Source: Leadbetterella sp035299025 (GTDB lineage Bacteria; Bacteroidota; Bacteroidia; Cytophagales; Spirosomataceae). From it: DNA of 64,000 nucleotides. The notes beneath the pieces are model-generated. The model was not told where the DNA came from, did not search any database, and was given only the letters and a program-made list of their open reading frames with translations. A program made the position numbers and the translations under genes. Positions within the stretch are counted from its first letter, which is position 1, and every line of letters begins with the position of its first letter. Shown piece after piece: positions 40,561 through 49,404 of this stretch. The stretch spans positions 496,001-560,000 of the forward strand of contig DATGXK010000008.1 of NCBI GenBank assembly GCA_035299025.1, read 5' to 3'.

Positions 40561-41247
40561 TTACTTACACACAAAATGAGCATAAACTATTCTTTCGAAT
40601 TTGTTCCAATCTGGGTCTTTTTTTAGAGCAACCATAGCCGTGGCACAGCCTTTGAAGAGTTCTTTTGATTGTTCGTCGTACTCCCCTTTCGTGATTTTAT
40701 AAGCCGGTTTGTTACCTACTTTTACAAAATACGATTTATCCAAGCCACCCACTTTCATTGGTCCTACACCCATAGACATGGTTTCGCCGGCGAAAGGATT
40801 GAAATAAACGCGAATTTTGTCATGAAAACCCGGATTGACCAACTGCATCAGTAATGGCTGAACTTTGCCTTTCAAATCTACCTGTGTGTACTCGAAAAAG
40901 CCATAACCATCAGTAATTCTGTCGTTGTTGAGGTCTTTAGACAGATTAGTGCCAACCTCCATTTGCTTACTAAACTTGTCTAATCCAGATGCCGGCAGAT
41001 ACATGTCTTTGATCTGTTCCGGCTTATAAGACTTTTTCTTTCCGTCAACTTTTATAGTAATTTCGGAGATATTTCCTTTTTTACGGTCTAAGTCTTCGAT
41101 GTCGCCCTCTACTTTTGTACCGTCAGACAAGGTAAGGTAGGCAATTTTCTTGGTGGAAAACCTGTCAAACCCCTCCATAAAACTCTGGGAATGAGACATA
41201 AAAGAAGCCAGCATTAAGAATGCAAAAGTGTAAATTTTCGATTTCAT
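40561..41247 (-). CDS. Exported protein of unknown function
   Basis: 228 residues with a signal peptide (about 1-21, ending MSHSQS). The mature part begins with a small beta domain around YLTLSDGTKVEGDIEDLDRKKGNI and SYKPEQIKDMYLP, similar to the short domains that read 'L.dGt.v.G.v...', then a 120-residue region with a conserved-looking C-terminus (FERIVYAHFVCK). No named family. 47 bases after the preceding gene on the same strand; probably the end of the long minus-strand operon. Confidence 0.6.
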   Translation of the reverse strand: MKSKIYTFAFLMLASFMSHSQSFMEGFDRFSTKKIAYLTLSDGTKVEGDIEDLDRKKGNISEITIKVDGKKKSYKPEQIKDMYLPASGLDKFSKQMEVGTNLSKDLNNDRITDGYGFFEYTQVDLKGKVQPLLMQLVNPGFHDKIRVYFNPFAGETMSMGVGPMKVGGLDKSYFVKVGNKPAYKITKGEYDEQSKELFKGCATAMVALKKDPDWNKFERIVYAHFVCK

Positions 41248-41294
41248 ATATTATAAAGTTTAATTGCTAAAGATAAGAAAAGATTGAAGAAACT

Positions 41295-42041
41295 CTACCT
41301 CAAACGCCTGATAATTCGAGTATTGCGAAAATCGCCGAGACATTTAAGAATTTTAAAAGTGAGTTCATAGTCGGTGGCGTTGAGAATAAACTCCTGAGTA
41401 GGTTTACAAAAAACCATGAAATCATCAAGGTCTTCGTCCTTAAGATGTGTGATCTGAGTAACCACTTGTTTGTTGTATTTGAGATCTGCATAAAAACTTT
41501 TGGCGTCTTGGAATTGCATATCCGCAAGTTTGCGGTTCATTTTACCTTCTTTGCTGAACATCTGATAAAGTGCATCGATAGAGATACCGATGCCAGGCTG
41601 GCTTGTGTTGGTGTTCAGCATACTTTTTAAAATCTCATTTCTGATGGCCTTGGAGTCGTTGGGATTTGCCAAAAAGTCCTGAATTTCCTTGTGCAATTCG
41701 CTCAGTTTCTTGTCTTTAACCACCAGTTCCTGAAGCATAAATGGCTGTAATTTTACCTCAAAGACTGGATTTCGCTCTTTACCATCCCATTGAATTCCCT
41801 TACGATTGTACCCAAAGCTTGTGATGAGTAATGAATCCCCTGCGATGGCTCTGATATAGAAATCCCCAGACTCATTCGTGGCCACTACTTGATTAGTGCG
41901 TTTATTGAGAATATTTAGACTCGGAATGCCCTTCTTGGTACTTGCATCTATTACCTTGCCATAAACGGAGCGTTCTTGGGAAAAGGTAAAAAATGGAGCC
42001 AAAGCAAAAAAAGAAAGAAAAAATATTTTTTTGATATTCAA
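41295..42041 (-). CDS. Exported protein with carboxypeptidase-regulatory-like domain
   Basis: 248 residues. The start is TTG at 42041: an in-frame stop lies five codons upstream and no ATG precedes the signal peptide (NIKKIFFLSFFALAPFFTFSQ). Residues about 25-105 are a CarboxypepD_reg-like beta sandwich (VYGKVIDASTKKGIPSLNI, GDFYIRAIAGDSLLITSFGY, LQELVV). A helical region of about 130 residues follows with no known family. The same N-terminal domain opens SusC proteins, but here no barrel follows. 12 bases after the M14 gene. Confidence 0.65.
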   Translation of the reverse strand: MNIKKIFFLSFFALAPFFTFSQERSVYGKVIDASTKKGIPSLNILNKRTNQVVATNESGDFYIRAIAGDSLLITSFGYNRKGIQWDGKERNPVFEVKLQPFMLQELVVKDKKLSELHKEIQDFLANPNDSKAIRNEILKSMLNTNTSQPGIGISIDALYQMFSKEGKMNRKLADMQFQDAKSFYADLKYNKQVVTQITHLKDEDLDDFMVFCKPTQEFILNATDYELTFKILKCLGDFRNTRIIRRLR

Positions 42042-42053
42042 TACTTTAAAGAG

Positions 42054-43277
42054 TTACTCAACCACTTTGCCGTTTAGAATTACGGTTTGATGATCTCCGT
42101 GGTCAATGATAAAATGGGCTTCCTCTCCTTCTAAAATCAGATTGTCATACTGAAAGCCATACTTCTGAGCAATATCAGGAAAATCGGCGATTGGCTTTAG
42201 AAAACCTCTCTTAGCATCCAGGGTCTTTATTCCCCAAAAAACTGATAGGTCGCCCATATCTTCTATAACGCTTTTATGGGTAAATTCGCTTGCTGAATTG
42301 ATGTTTTTTTCTTCCAAATTAATACCCAAATCAACATCGAAAACGGTCTCACCGGATTTTACTTGTGCATTCTCAATTTTCAAATCAAACAAATACTTTT
42401 GGTTTTGTGGTATGTTTTGGTAGTCATTAAGCGTATATTTTTGATAAGAATCATTCCATATAGATTCAAAAGCACTTAATATAGAAATAAAATTAAGCTT
42501 TCGGATAAACTGCTTCTCGGTATCGTGTTTGTAACCGCCAGATTCGATCAAAATAAGGCTACTGCCCCATTTTTGAATATTATCGCCGAAAGCCCTTGGT
42601 TCAAATTCGTCTGAAAAACGACCAATATTATTTGGAATAAATTCCTTAAGGGTTTCGTTCATCGCACTTATTACCTGCCGAGACTTTGTCCTCACCTCGT
42701 TCCATTCGGTTTCCTGATTGTAAGCAGTGGCCAAAAATGAAATCGTAGCCTGCTCTGCCGAAATGCCTGCAGAATAACGGATGTTTTGGTCATGAAGATT
42801 AAACGAAAACTCCGGCTGCAAATCAAAAACCAAAGACTTAAGCAACTTACTCTCAGGACATTGAAGAGCTACAGCATCTCGGTTCATGTCTATTCCCTGA
42901 GCCGTTCTACGAATAAAGCGTTCTGCTCCATCGGGGTTGATCATAGGTACGAAATGAAGCTCCAGATGGCTTAGAATATTATCGCGAAAGTCTTGAAAAC
43001 CATCATGCTGAGCGGCAAAAAACTTCAGAATGTCAAATATTGCCATGGTCGCTGTAGCTTCATTGCCATGCATTTGCGACCATAGTAGAATCTTTCTTTT
43101 TCCGTTACCAAGTTTAATTTTGTAAATATCTCTTCCCTCAAATGATCGCCCTACTACGCTTTTTTCAAAAGGCAATAATTCAATTAGTGGTAAAATATCG
43201 TGGTGTTTGAACCTCCTTTTGATAAGAGAGTTCTCCTTGAAGCCATCGTAAGCCTCAAATAATTTTGAGTATATCAT
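42054..43277 (-). CDS. M14-family zinc carboxypeptidase
   Basis: 407 residues without a signal peptide. Zinc ligands His70 and Glu73 in MHGNE, third ligand His162 in LHDQN; substrate residues in NPDGAERFIRRTAQGIDMNRD; catalytic Glu in LIESGGYKHD. The last 110 residues form a small C-terminal beta domain. Members remove C-terminal residues from peptides or act on cell-wall peptides. It follows ftsI by 13 bases, so it may serve in peptidoglycan peptide recycling; this is inference. Confidence 0.82.
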   Translation of the reverse strand: MIYSKLFEAYDGFKENSLIKRRFKHHDILPLIELLPFEKSVVGRSFEGRDIYKIKLGNGKRKILLWSQMHGNEATATMAIFDILKFFAAQHDGFQDFRDNILSHLELHFVPMINPDGAERFIRRTAQGIDMNRDAVALQCPESKLLKSLVFDLQPEFSFNLHDQNIRYSAGISAEQATISFLATAYNQETEWNEVRTKSRQVISAMNETLKEFIPNNIGRFSDEFEPRAFGDNIQKWGSSLILIESGGYKHDTEKQFIRKLNFISILSAFESIWNDSYQKYTLNDYQNIPQNQKYLFDLKIENAQVKSGETVFDVDLGINLEEKNINSASEFTHKSVIEDMGDLSVFWGIKTLDAKRGFLKPIADFPDIAQKYGFQYDNLILEGEEAHFIIDHGDHQTVILNGKVVE

Positions 43278-43290
43278 CTATACACTAGGT

Positions 43291-45396
43291 TTATTGCAGC
43301 ACCAAAGCTACTATATTTTTGCCAATCATTGAATAGCCCTTCACTTTGCCAAAACCCGAATATTTCACTTTGAGACCCTTGTTTTCGAGCAGTGGTAGGG
43401 CATCTTTAAGTGATAATCCCTTTATGAATTCTAGGCCTTTGTCAGGATTCTTTGATTCCCAAACTACGGAGTCACTTTTTACCACCCTCGGGTTGGTGAA
43501 TCCCTCACCAGTGGGTTGATTTTTCATTCCTAATCGCTCCGCAATATTCCTTTGGTCAGCTATCTTACCCGGGTTTTGTTTGTCCGCGAGTTTCTCGATA
43601 TTACTTTTCAATACCAATCTTGGGTGCATAGAGATATCATAGGCAAATATTTTATCAGCGATAGTTTTGAAGACTGGTGCACAAACGTCAGCCGCATAAA
43701 TATTGGTACCCACTGGCTCATCTATGACCACCACACAGCTATACTTAGGTTTATTTGCTGGAAAATAACCTATAAATGAGGTGTGATAAAGACCCTGTTT
43801 ATAATTTCCACCCACACGTTTCTGTGAGGTACCCGTTTTACCTGCGATCTGGCATGTACCTCCATTTACATTTTTAGCTGTGCCATTTTTTACTACACCC
43901 TCCATCATTTGCCTAATGCGGGCTAAGGTAGATTTAGAACATAGGGGCTCAGAAATGCGATTGGCCGTGAAAATCTCCTCTATTTTAGTACCTCTTCTTA
44001 TCTCTTTGACTATAATAGGTTGTATCCATTGCCCTTCATTCGCTATCGCATTATAAAATGTTAGCATCTGTATAGGAGTGATTCTCGATTCGTAACCTAT
44101 TGACATCCAAGGCACGGTTGTTCCTGAAAAAGTAGAGCTCTTTGAGTTTTTTAAGACAGGATATGGCTCGCCTTTAAGCTGAAAACCCGAAGGTTTGTCG
44201 AGTCTAAATTGTCGAAGATATGCGAAGTAGTCTTCGGCAGTGGAGAAACCAAAATGTTTTTTCATTAAACTATAAATACCGATATTGCAAGACTGCTCAA
44301 AAACCTCTTGTACGGTAAGCTCGCCATGCTTGTGCGAACAGGTAAACGAAAGTCCATTATGCCGTATTTCACCGGGACAATCCACACCAAAATCTGTTGG
44401 TTTCAGATTTGCTTTCTCCACCAAAGCTACCATAGTAGGTAACTTGAAAGTAGAGCCCGGATCGGTACCTTCTTTTACCGCATAGTTTTGGTCTTCGATG
44501 TAAGATATTTCGCCGTTTTCATCAGTTGTTCTTGTAAGGTTAGCAATGGCCTTAATTTCGCCAGTTGCTACTTCCATAACTACTGCCGTGCCATATTTGG
44601 CCTGAGTCTTTGTAACCTGACTCCTCAGTGCACTTTCTATAATATCCTGAAAATTAACATCTAATGTTGTAATTACATCCCAACCTGGCTCAGCACTTAT
44701 GTCTGACTCCAAGTCTATTGGTTTTTGATAACCTCCTGCCAATCTTTCATAATAACCTTTACCGTCTTTACCCCTCAAGTAATTTTCGAAACTTGCCTCA
44801 ATCCCGAAATCTCCTATTTTCTTTGTCTTTCGATCCAGCTTTCCGATGGTACGCATGGCCAGATTATCAAAAGGCAGAAAACGATACTCTTCTATTTCGA
44901 ATCGTCCACCACCCTTGTTGGCTCCCTCTCTGAAAAGCGGAAATTTCTGAATCTTCTCCTTTTCTACATGGTCGAGTTTTCTATTTCCACCAATGAGCAT
45001 GTAGCGGGTCTTGGCCTTTCTCGCATTTGATATTTTTTCCTTGTACTCTAGGTTATTGTAGTCTTGAAAATATGCCGACAAAAGCAATGAAAGCGAGTCG
45101 ATACTGCTGTCAAACAGTTCCTTTTTTGATTGATATGGATCCAAAACTACTTGATACTTCGGGATAGATGTAGCCAAAAGACTCTGACCGTCTGACGCAT
45201 AAATATTTCCACGGGTAGCGTTTATAACCCTTTCTTTCATTTGAATATCTACTACTTTGGCCAAAAGCTTGTTCTTCTGACTTGTTTGTAAATAAATGAT
45301 TTTCAAGAAGATAGCCACTCCCACTATCGATAAAACTAGAATCGTCCATCTCGAACGCTGCTTTATCTGTTCCTTTATTGAACTTTTACCAGACAT
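43291..45396 (-). CDS. ftsI: Septal penicillin-binding protein FtsI (PBP3) with PASTA domain
   Basis: 701 residues. One N-terminal membrane helix (about 18-36), the dimerisation/pedestal domain (RVINATRGNIYASDG), then the transpeptidase with STFK (Ser315), SCN (369-371) and KTGTS (520-524). The C-terminal about 65 residues form one PASTA domain (LSLKDALPLLENKGLKVKYSG). It crosslinks peptidoglycan at the septum. 12 bases after the FtsL-like gene. murE, normally next, is replaced by an M14 peptidase gene. Confidence 0.95.
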   Translation of the reverse strand: MSGKSSIKEQIKQRSRWTILVLSIVGVAIFLKIIYLQTSQKNKLLAKVVDIQMKERVINATRGNIYASDGQSLLATSIPKYQVVLDPYQSKKELFDSSIDSLSLLLSAYFQDYNNLEYKEKISNARKAKTRYMLIGGNRKLDHVEKEKIQKFPLFREGANKGGGRFEIEEYRFLPFDNLAMRTIGKLDRKTKKIGDFGIEASFENYLRGKDGKGYYERLAGGYQKPIDLESDISAEPGWDVITTLDVNFQDIIESALRSQVTKTQAKYGTAVVMEVATGEIKAIANLTRTTDENGEISYIEDQNYAVKEGTDPGSTFKLPTMVALVEKANLKPTDFGVDCPGEIRHNGLSFTCSHKHGELTVQEVFEQSCNIGIYSLMKKHFGFSTAEDYFAYLRQFRLDKPSGFQLKGEPYPVLKNSKSSTFSGTTVPWMSIGYESRITPIQMLTFYNAIANEGQWIQPIIVKEIRRGTKIEEIFTANRISEPLCSKSTLARIRQMMEGVVKNGTAKNVNGGTCQIAGKTGTSQKRVGGNYKQGLYHTSFIGYFPANKPKYSCVVVIDEPVGTNIYAADVCAPVFKTIADKIFAYDISMHPRLVLKSNIEKLADKQNPGKIADQRNIAERLGMKNQPTGEGFTNPRVVKSDSVVWESKNPDKGLEFIKGLSLKDALPLLENKGLKVKYSGFGKVKGYSMIGKNIVALVLQ

Positions 45397-45408
45397 TTCA
45401 GATGAATT

Positions 45409-45789
45409 TTAGGGTTTTTCGAAAGCAATCTTTACGGGAGGCTGAGCATTTTTTTCAAAACCCCTTTCGGCAAGTTTTTTCTCAACTTCAGATTGTTTAC
45501 TGGCATAGAGGTATTTTGATTTATGAGAGATAAACGAGGCCCTCTGCTCGTTGAGCTGTTTGTCGGCTTTGTCTAACCTCCTAATAAGGCCATCAAAATT
45601 ATGCTGAAAATAGATATAAATTGTCACCAAAAAACCCACCCAAAGCACTTTACGTAAGGTAGCAGGCGAAAGTCGCTCGTCGATTTCGAGCTTGCGGTTT
45701 ACCCATTTGGCCAATGGGTCTATTAAGTTGAAAGTAAAGGAATTAGAACTCTCTTGTTCAACTCTCCTTCTGGGGCGGTTCTGTGACAT
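45409..45789 (-). CDS. ftsL: FtsL-like division protein
   Basis: 126 residues: a cytoplasmic N-terminus of about 48 residues, one membrane helix (about 49-63, VLWVGFLVTIYIYF), then a charged coiled-coil-like periplasmic part (LIRRLDKADKQLNEQRASFISHKSKYLYASKQ). It matches the Bacteroidota FtsL-like family by topology and by its place between rsmH and ftsI. FtsL joins FtsB/FtsQ to activate FtsWI. Sequence similarity alone would be weak. Confidence 0.8.
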   Translation of the reverse strand: MSQNRPRRRVEQESSNSFTFNLIDPLAKWVNRKLEIDERLSPATLRKVLWVGFLVTIYIYFQHNFDGLIRRLDKADKQLNEQRASFISHKSKYLYASKQSEVEKKLAERGFEKNAQPPVKIAFEKP

Positions 45790-45895
45790 TAAACTATTCT
45801 TTTATGGGAAGCACTTCTCAAAATTAAAGATAATTTTCTTTAAAATTAATTTTAGTGTTTTAAAAAATTTAATGCTAATCCAAAAATGGAATTTT

Positions 45896-46813
45896 TTACG
45901 CCAAGAGTTCTGCTATTCTGAGCTTTGCACTTCGAGCTCTTGGGTTTTGAAGTAACTCTGTTTCCGTGGCTTCAATAGGCTTTCGGGTAATTGAGTGCAA
46001 TGGCTTAATTTCGTTACCAAATAAATCCTTTTCCACTTCCCCAAAGAATTTACCGCTACGAATAAAATTCTTGACTGGCCTGTCTTCGAGAGAATGATAG
46101 GACATTACCACCAAGCGACCGCCGGGTGCCAGAACTTCGGGTGTTTGAATTAAAAACTCCTCCAATACCTTTAGTTCTTCATTTACTTCTATGCGTAATG
46201 CCTGAAAAACCTGAGCAAAAAACTTGTTTTCTTTACCACGTGGAGCAAAAGACTTCAAAGCAGTCTTGAGGTCGTTTATGGTTTCTATAGCCCCTGCACC
46301 TCGGGCCGAAACCACTGCTTGAGCCACGGTACGGGCATTTTTTAGCTCGCCATAAATGCCAAAAATCTTGTGTAAATCCTCAAAACTATATTCGTTCACG
46401 ACAGATTTGGCCGATTGCTCCTGTTGAACGTCCATACGCATATCCAGTTCGGCATCGAATCTCGTAGAAAAACCTCGCTCGGCGGTATCAATCTGATGCG
46501 AAGATATTCCCAAATCCGCCAAAATACCATCAACAGTTTTTACGCCGTAAACTCGGAGATATTTTTTTATAAACCGGAAATTTGCGGAAACAAACGTGAA
46601 ATTCTCAGACTCTATTTTTGCGGCTTCCTGCTTTGCGTCGTCGTCTTGGTCAAAACTGTACAAATGCCCTGTAGTAAGTTTTTCAAGAATAGCCCTGCTG
46701 TGGCCACCACCACCAAAAGTAACATCTACATAAATACCTTCTGGCTTTATGTTGAGGCCTTCGAGGCACTCTTTAAGCATTACGGGTTTGTGATAGTCGT
46801 AGTTTGGTTCCAA
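45896..46813 (-). CDS. rsmH: 16S rRNA (cytosine1402-N4)-methyltransferase RsmH
   Basis: 305 residues. YHKPVMLKECLEGL at the N-terminus, SAM-binding VDVTFGGGGHSRAILEKL, GILADLGISSHQID, and the C-terminal VMSYHSLEDRPVKNFI and NPRARSAKLRIAE. The start is a TTG: the conserved YHKPVM requires a start before it, no ATG exists, and an in-frame TAA lies three codons upstream. A TATTTTTG -7 element at 46844-46837 fits a very short leader. mraZ is absent upstream. Confidence 0.93.
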   Translation of the reverse strand: MEPNYDYHKPVMLKECLEGLNIKPEGIYVDVTFGGGGHSRAILEKLTTGHLYSFDQDDDAKQEAAKIESENFTFVSANFRFIKKYLRVYGVKTVDGILADLGISSHQIDTAERGFSTRFDAELDMRMDVQQEQSAKSVVNEYSFEDLHKIFGIYGELKNARTVAQAVVSARGAGAIETINDLKTALKSFAPRGKENKFFAQVFQALRIEVNEELKVLEEFLIQTPEVLAPGGRLVVMSYHSLEDRPVKNFIRSGKFFGEVEKDLFGNEIKPLHSITRKPIEATETELLQNPRARSAKLRIAELLA

Positions 46814-46836
46814 AGTGAATTATTGAGTTTGAACCA

Positions 46837-46844
46837 CAAAAATA
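46837..46844 (-). promoter_or_regulatory. -7 element of the rsmH-ftsL-ftsI operon
   Basis: TATTTTTG on the minus strand, 24 bases before the TTG start of rsmH; no convincing -33 element. Confidence 0.45.
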
Positions 46845-46912
46845 CGATTTTTTGGGGAGAAAAGGTGGGAGTTGGTCTTGAAGTTTGTGAGGACACAAAC
46901 TTTGGCAAACAG

Positions 46913-46942
46913 AAAAAAAGGCGACAAAATGTGTCGCCTTTT
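46913..46942. terminator. Terminator of the M20 amidohydrolase gene
   Basis: 11-bp perfect stem AAAAGGCGACA / TGTCGCCTTTT with loop AAATG (46916-46942), seven T on the minus strand; 23 bases after the stop at 46965. Confidence 0.85.
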
Positions 46943-46964
46943 CAAAAATCAAAATAAATCAGTA

Positions 46965-48386
46965 TCAGTTTCTATAATTCAATGCAGGTTTACGAGTACC
47001 CAAAAGCGATTCATATTTGAAATCGCCGCCTGTTTTGGCTTTGAATTCCTCAGTCGCTTTTAAAATAAGGTCTGGGTTTTCGAACAAATCTATGGCACTC
47101 ATGGCCAAGGTTTTGGCTGCTATCATCATGCCTTTTACGCCTATGCTGGTACCACCCGCAGCTACCGCCTGCCAGCTATGTGCTGGTGTGCCTGGCACCC
47201 ATGTGGCCGTACGACAACCCACTGTAGGTACAGCCCAACTTACATCGCCGACGTCTGTAGAGCCACCATTGGCCGTATTTTCAAGTTTTAATTCTTGTAT
47301 TTTGCTGGTAGCGTCCAACGAACTTTTGAACATGCCCGGCGTAGGAAGTATTTTGTTGGCAAAAGCGAGTTCGTCCGGCGTCATTATGTAACCTCCAACT
47401 GTACTCATGTTTTTGTGCATCACTTGAGCCAAAGTTTCGTTGGGCAATAACTCGTAAACGCCGCCCAAAACCTCTACTTCTACCCTCGTACCTGTTCCTT
47501 GAGCGGCCCCTTTGGCTATGTTTTCCATCCATTCCCACATGTCTTTAACATTTGTGCGGTTGGGGTGACGGGCATATACATACAACTCCGCAAAGTCTGG
47601 AACTACGTTTGGAGCTTTTCCTCCTTGGGTAATTACGTAGTGAATTCGAGAGTCTTCTTGCACATGCTCACGCATCATGTTGATCATGTGCGTCATGGCC
47701 TCCACACCATCTAAAGCCGAGCGACCGCTTTCCGGCGAAGCTGCTGCATGTGCTGAGCGGCCATAAAATCTAAACTTACCCGACTTGTTGGCCAAAGAAC
47801 TTGAGGCATTGGCGGAATTGTCAGAACTAGGGTGCCAATGAAGCACTACATCGACATCTTTAAACAAACCCTCACGAACCATATACACTTTTCCTGAGCC
47901 ACCTTCTTCGGCAGGGGTTCCGTAGAATTTAATGGTGCCTTTTTGTCCCGTTTTTTTCATCCAATCTTTCACCGCTACGGCTGCTGCTGTTGAGCCTACA
48001 CCAAACAAATGATGCCCACAAGCATGTCCTGCAATGCCATTGAGCGATTGTTTCTCAGGATTAGCCGACTGCGAAAGACCTGGCAATGCATCAAATTCAC
48101 CAAGAATGCCGATTACGGGTTTGCCAGAACCAAAGGCAGCCACAAAGGCTGTGGGAATATCCGCAACTCCAGCCGTTACAGTAAAACCTTCTTTCTTCAA
48201 GGTATTTTGCAAAAGCTCTGAGCTTTTAAATTCTTGATAACCAACTTCTGCAAAATTCCAGATGTCCATGGCCATAGAGCTGTACTCTGGTTGCCTTTTT
48301 TGGATGTCGTCCATTACTTGTTTTTTGGTCTGGGCCACAGCAAAAGTGCTTGAGACCGCCAAAATGAGAGATAGTATTTTTTTCAT
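46965..48386 (-). CDS. Exported M20-family amidohydrolase (AbgB-like)
   Basis: 473 residues, with a signal peptide (1-19, ending AVAQ). M20 dizinc peptidase: GEFDALPG (Asp99), GHACGHH (120-126), YGTPAEEGGSGK, a dimerisation domain (GRSAHAAASPESGRSALDGVEAM), and TATWVPGTPAHSWQ near the end. It resembles p-aminobenzoyl-glutamate hydrolase subunit B and indole-acetyl-amino-acid hydrolases; the true substrate is an N-acyl amino acid or amide. Monocistronic. Confidence 0.87.
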   Translation of the reverse strand: MKKILSLILAVSSTFAVAQTKKQVMDDIQKRQPEYSSMAMDIWNFAEVGYQEFKSSELLQNTLKKEGFTVTAGVADIPTAFVAAFGSGKPVIGILGEFDALPGLSQSANPEKQSLNGIAGHACGHHLFGVGSTAAAVAVKDWMKKTGQKGTIKFYGTPAEEGGSGKVYMVREGLFKDVDVVLHWHPSSDNSANASSSLANKSGKFRFYGRSAHAAASPESGRSALDGVEAMTHMINMMREHVQEDSRIHYVITQGGKAPNVVPDFAELYVYARHPNRTNVKDMWEWMENIAKGAAQGTGTRVEVEVLGGVYELLPNETLAQVMHKNMSTVGGYIMTPDELAFANKILPTPGMFKSSLDATSKIQELKLENTANGGSTDVGDVSWAVPTVGCRTATWVPGTPAHSWQAVAAGGTSIGVKGMMIAAKTLAMSAIDLFENPDLILKATEEFKAKTGGDFKYESLLGTRKPALNYRN

Positions 48387-48456
48387 ACAGGTTTAGGTTT
48401 GGTGATAAAATAAGTTTAAATTCAATATAAAAATGCCTATTTATCTAAAATATTTC

Positions 48457-49284
48457 TTACAAAAACTTAATTCTATAGATTTTAGGCCAAAGTTTTCCAG
48501 TAATTAAAAACTCGCCTTTTTTAGGGTCATAAGCTATACCGTTCATTTCCATAAGTCCAGGGTTTTGTTTCTGAGCTTCCACATAAAGTGGCCCCAAGTC
48601 TACCTTTGCAACCACATTTCCGGTGGTTAAATCAATTTTTACGATTTGGTTGGTCGTCCAGATATTGGCATAAACAAAACCATCTACATATTCCAGCTCA
48701 TTGATCTTGTCCACTGCATAGCCATTTTCTCTAATGTTCAATTCTTTCACTTTCGAAAAGTCTTTTGGACTAAAAAATGTAAGTTTACTCGTGCCATCAC
48801 TCATGATTAGGTGCGTACTGTCGTGGGTCATGCCCCAGCCTTCGGCATTGGCATAAGGATATTCTGCAATGGGTTTGTATGTTTTGGCATCGTAAACAAA
48901 GCATTTCTGTGCTTTGTAAGTAAGTTGGAAAATTTTACCGTCCAATTTAGCAATGCCTTCTCCAAAATATTTCTTTGGGTCAATAGAGGCCTTAGGAATA
49001 ATTTTACCTGTAGTAGTATCTACCGGCCCGAGGTGTGACAAAGTATAGGTTAATTCTTCAGGAGAACCTGTACTTTCGAATATCTGACCGTTGTCGACAT
49101 AAAGCCCTTCCGTAAACGACTGTATATCATGCGGATAACTACCTACGACACTATAATTTAGTGTGGCAGTTGAAGCCGGTTCCTCGGTAGTTGAAGCGGT
49201 TTCTGTAGTATCCCTACTGCTGGTTTTATCGCATGAGGTGGCTACAAACGCCACAAAACAAATCCTTAAAAAGTTTTTAAACAT
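48457..49284 (-). CDS. Lipoprotein glutaminyl-peptide cyclotransferase (plant/bacterial type)
   Basis: 275 residues. Lipobox ending at Cys18 (AFVATSC), a Thr/Ser/Glu-rich linker to about 42, then a five-bladed beta-propeller of the glutamine cyclotransferase family (PF05096 type): SFTEGLYVDNGQIFESTG, YFGEGIAKLDGKIFQLTY, AEGWGMTHDSTHLIMSDGT, NELEYVDGFVYANIW, MNGIAYDPKKGEFLITGKLWPKIY. It forms N-terminal pyroglutamate on exported proteins. No partner gene nearby. Confidence 0.9.
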   Translation of the reverse strand: MFKNFLRICFVAFVATSCDKTSSRDTTETASTTEEPASTATLNYSVVGSYPHDIQSFTEGLYVDNGQIFESTGSPEELTYTLSHLGPVDTTTGKIIPKASIDPKKYFGEGIAKLDGKIFQLTYKAQKCFVYDAKTYKPIAEYPYANAEGWGMTHDSTHLIMSDGTSKLTFFSPKDFSKVKELNIRENGYAVDKINELEYVDGFVYANIWTTNQIVKIDLTTGNVVAKVDLGPLYVEAQKQNPGLMEMNGIAYDPKKGEFLITGKLWPKIYRIKFL

Positions 49285-49404
49285 TGTTGTTTTTGATTTT
49301 TTAGAAATGTAAATATCAGTAGAAACCGACGTTTTTTCAAATTTATTGCTTCTGGTAGACTCCGAAAGTCTTAAAATTGCTTTTCAAATCAGGAAACACC
49401 CAAA

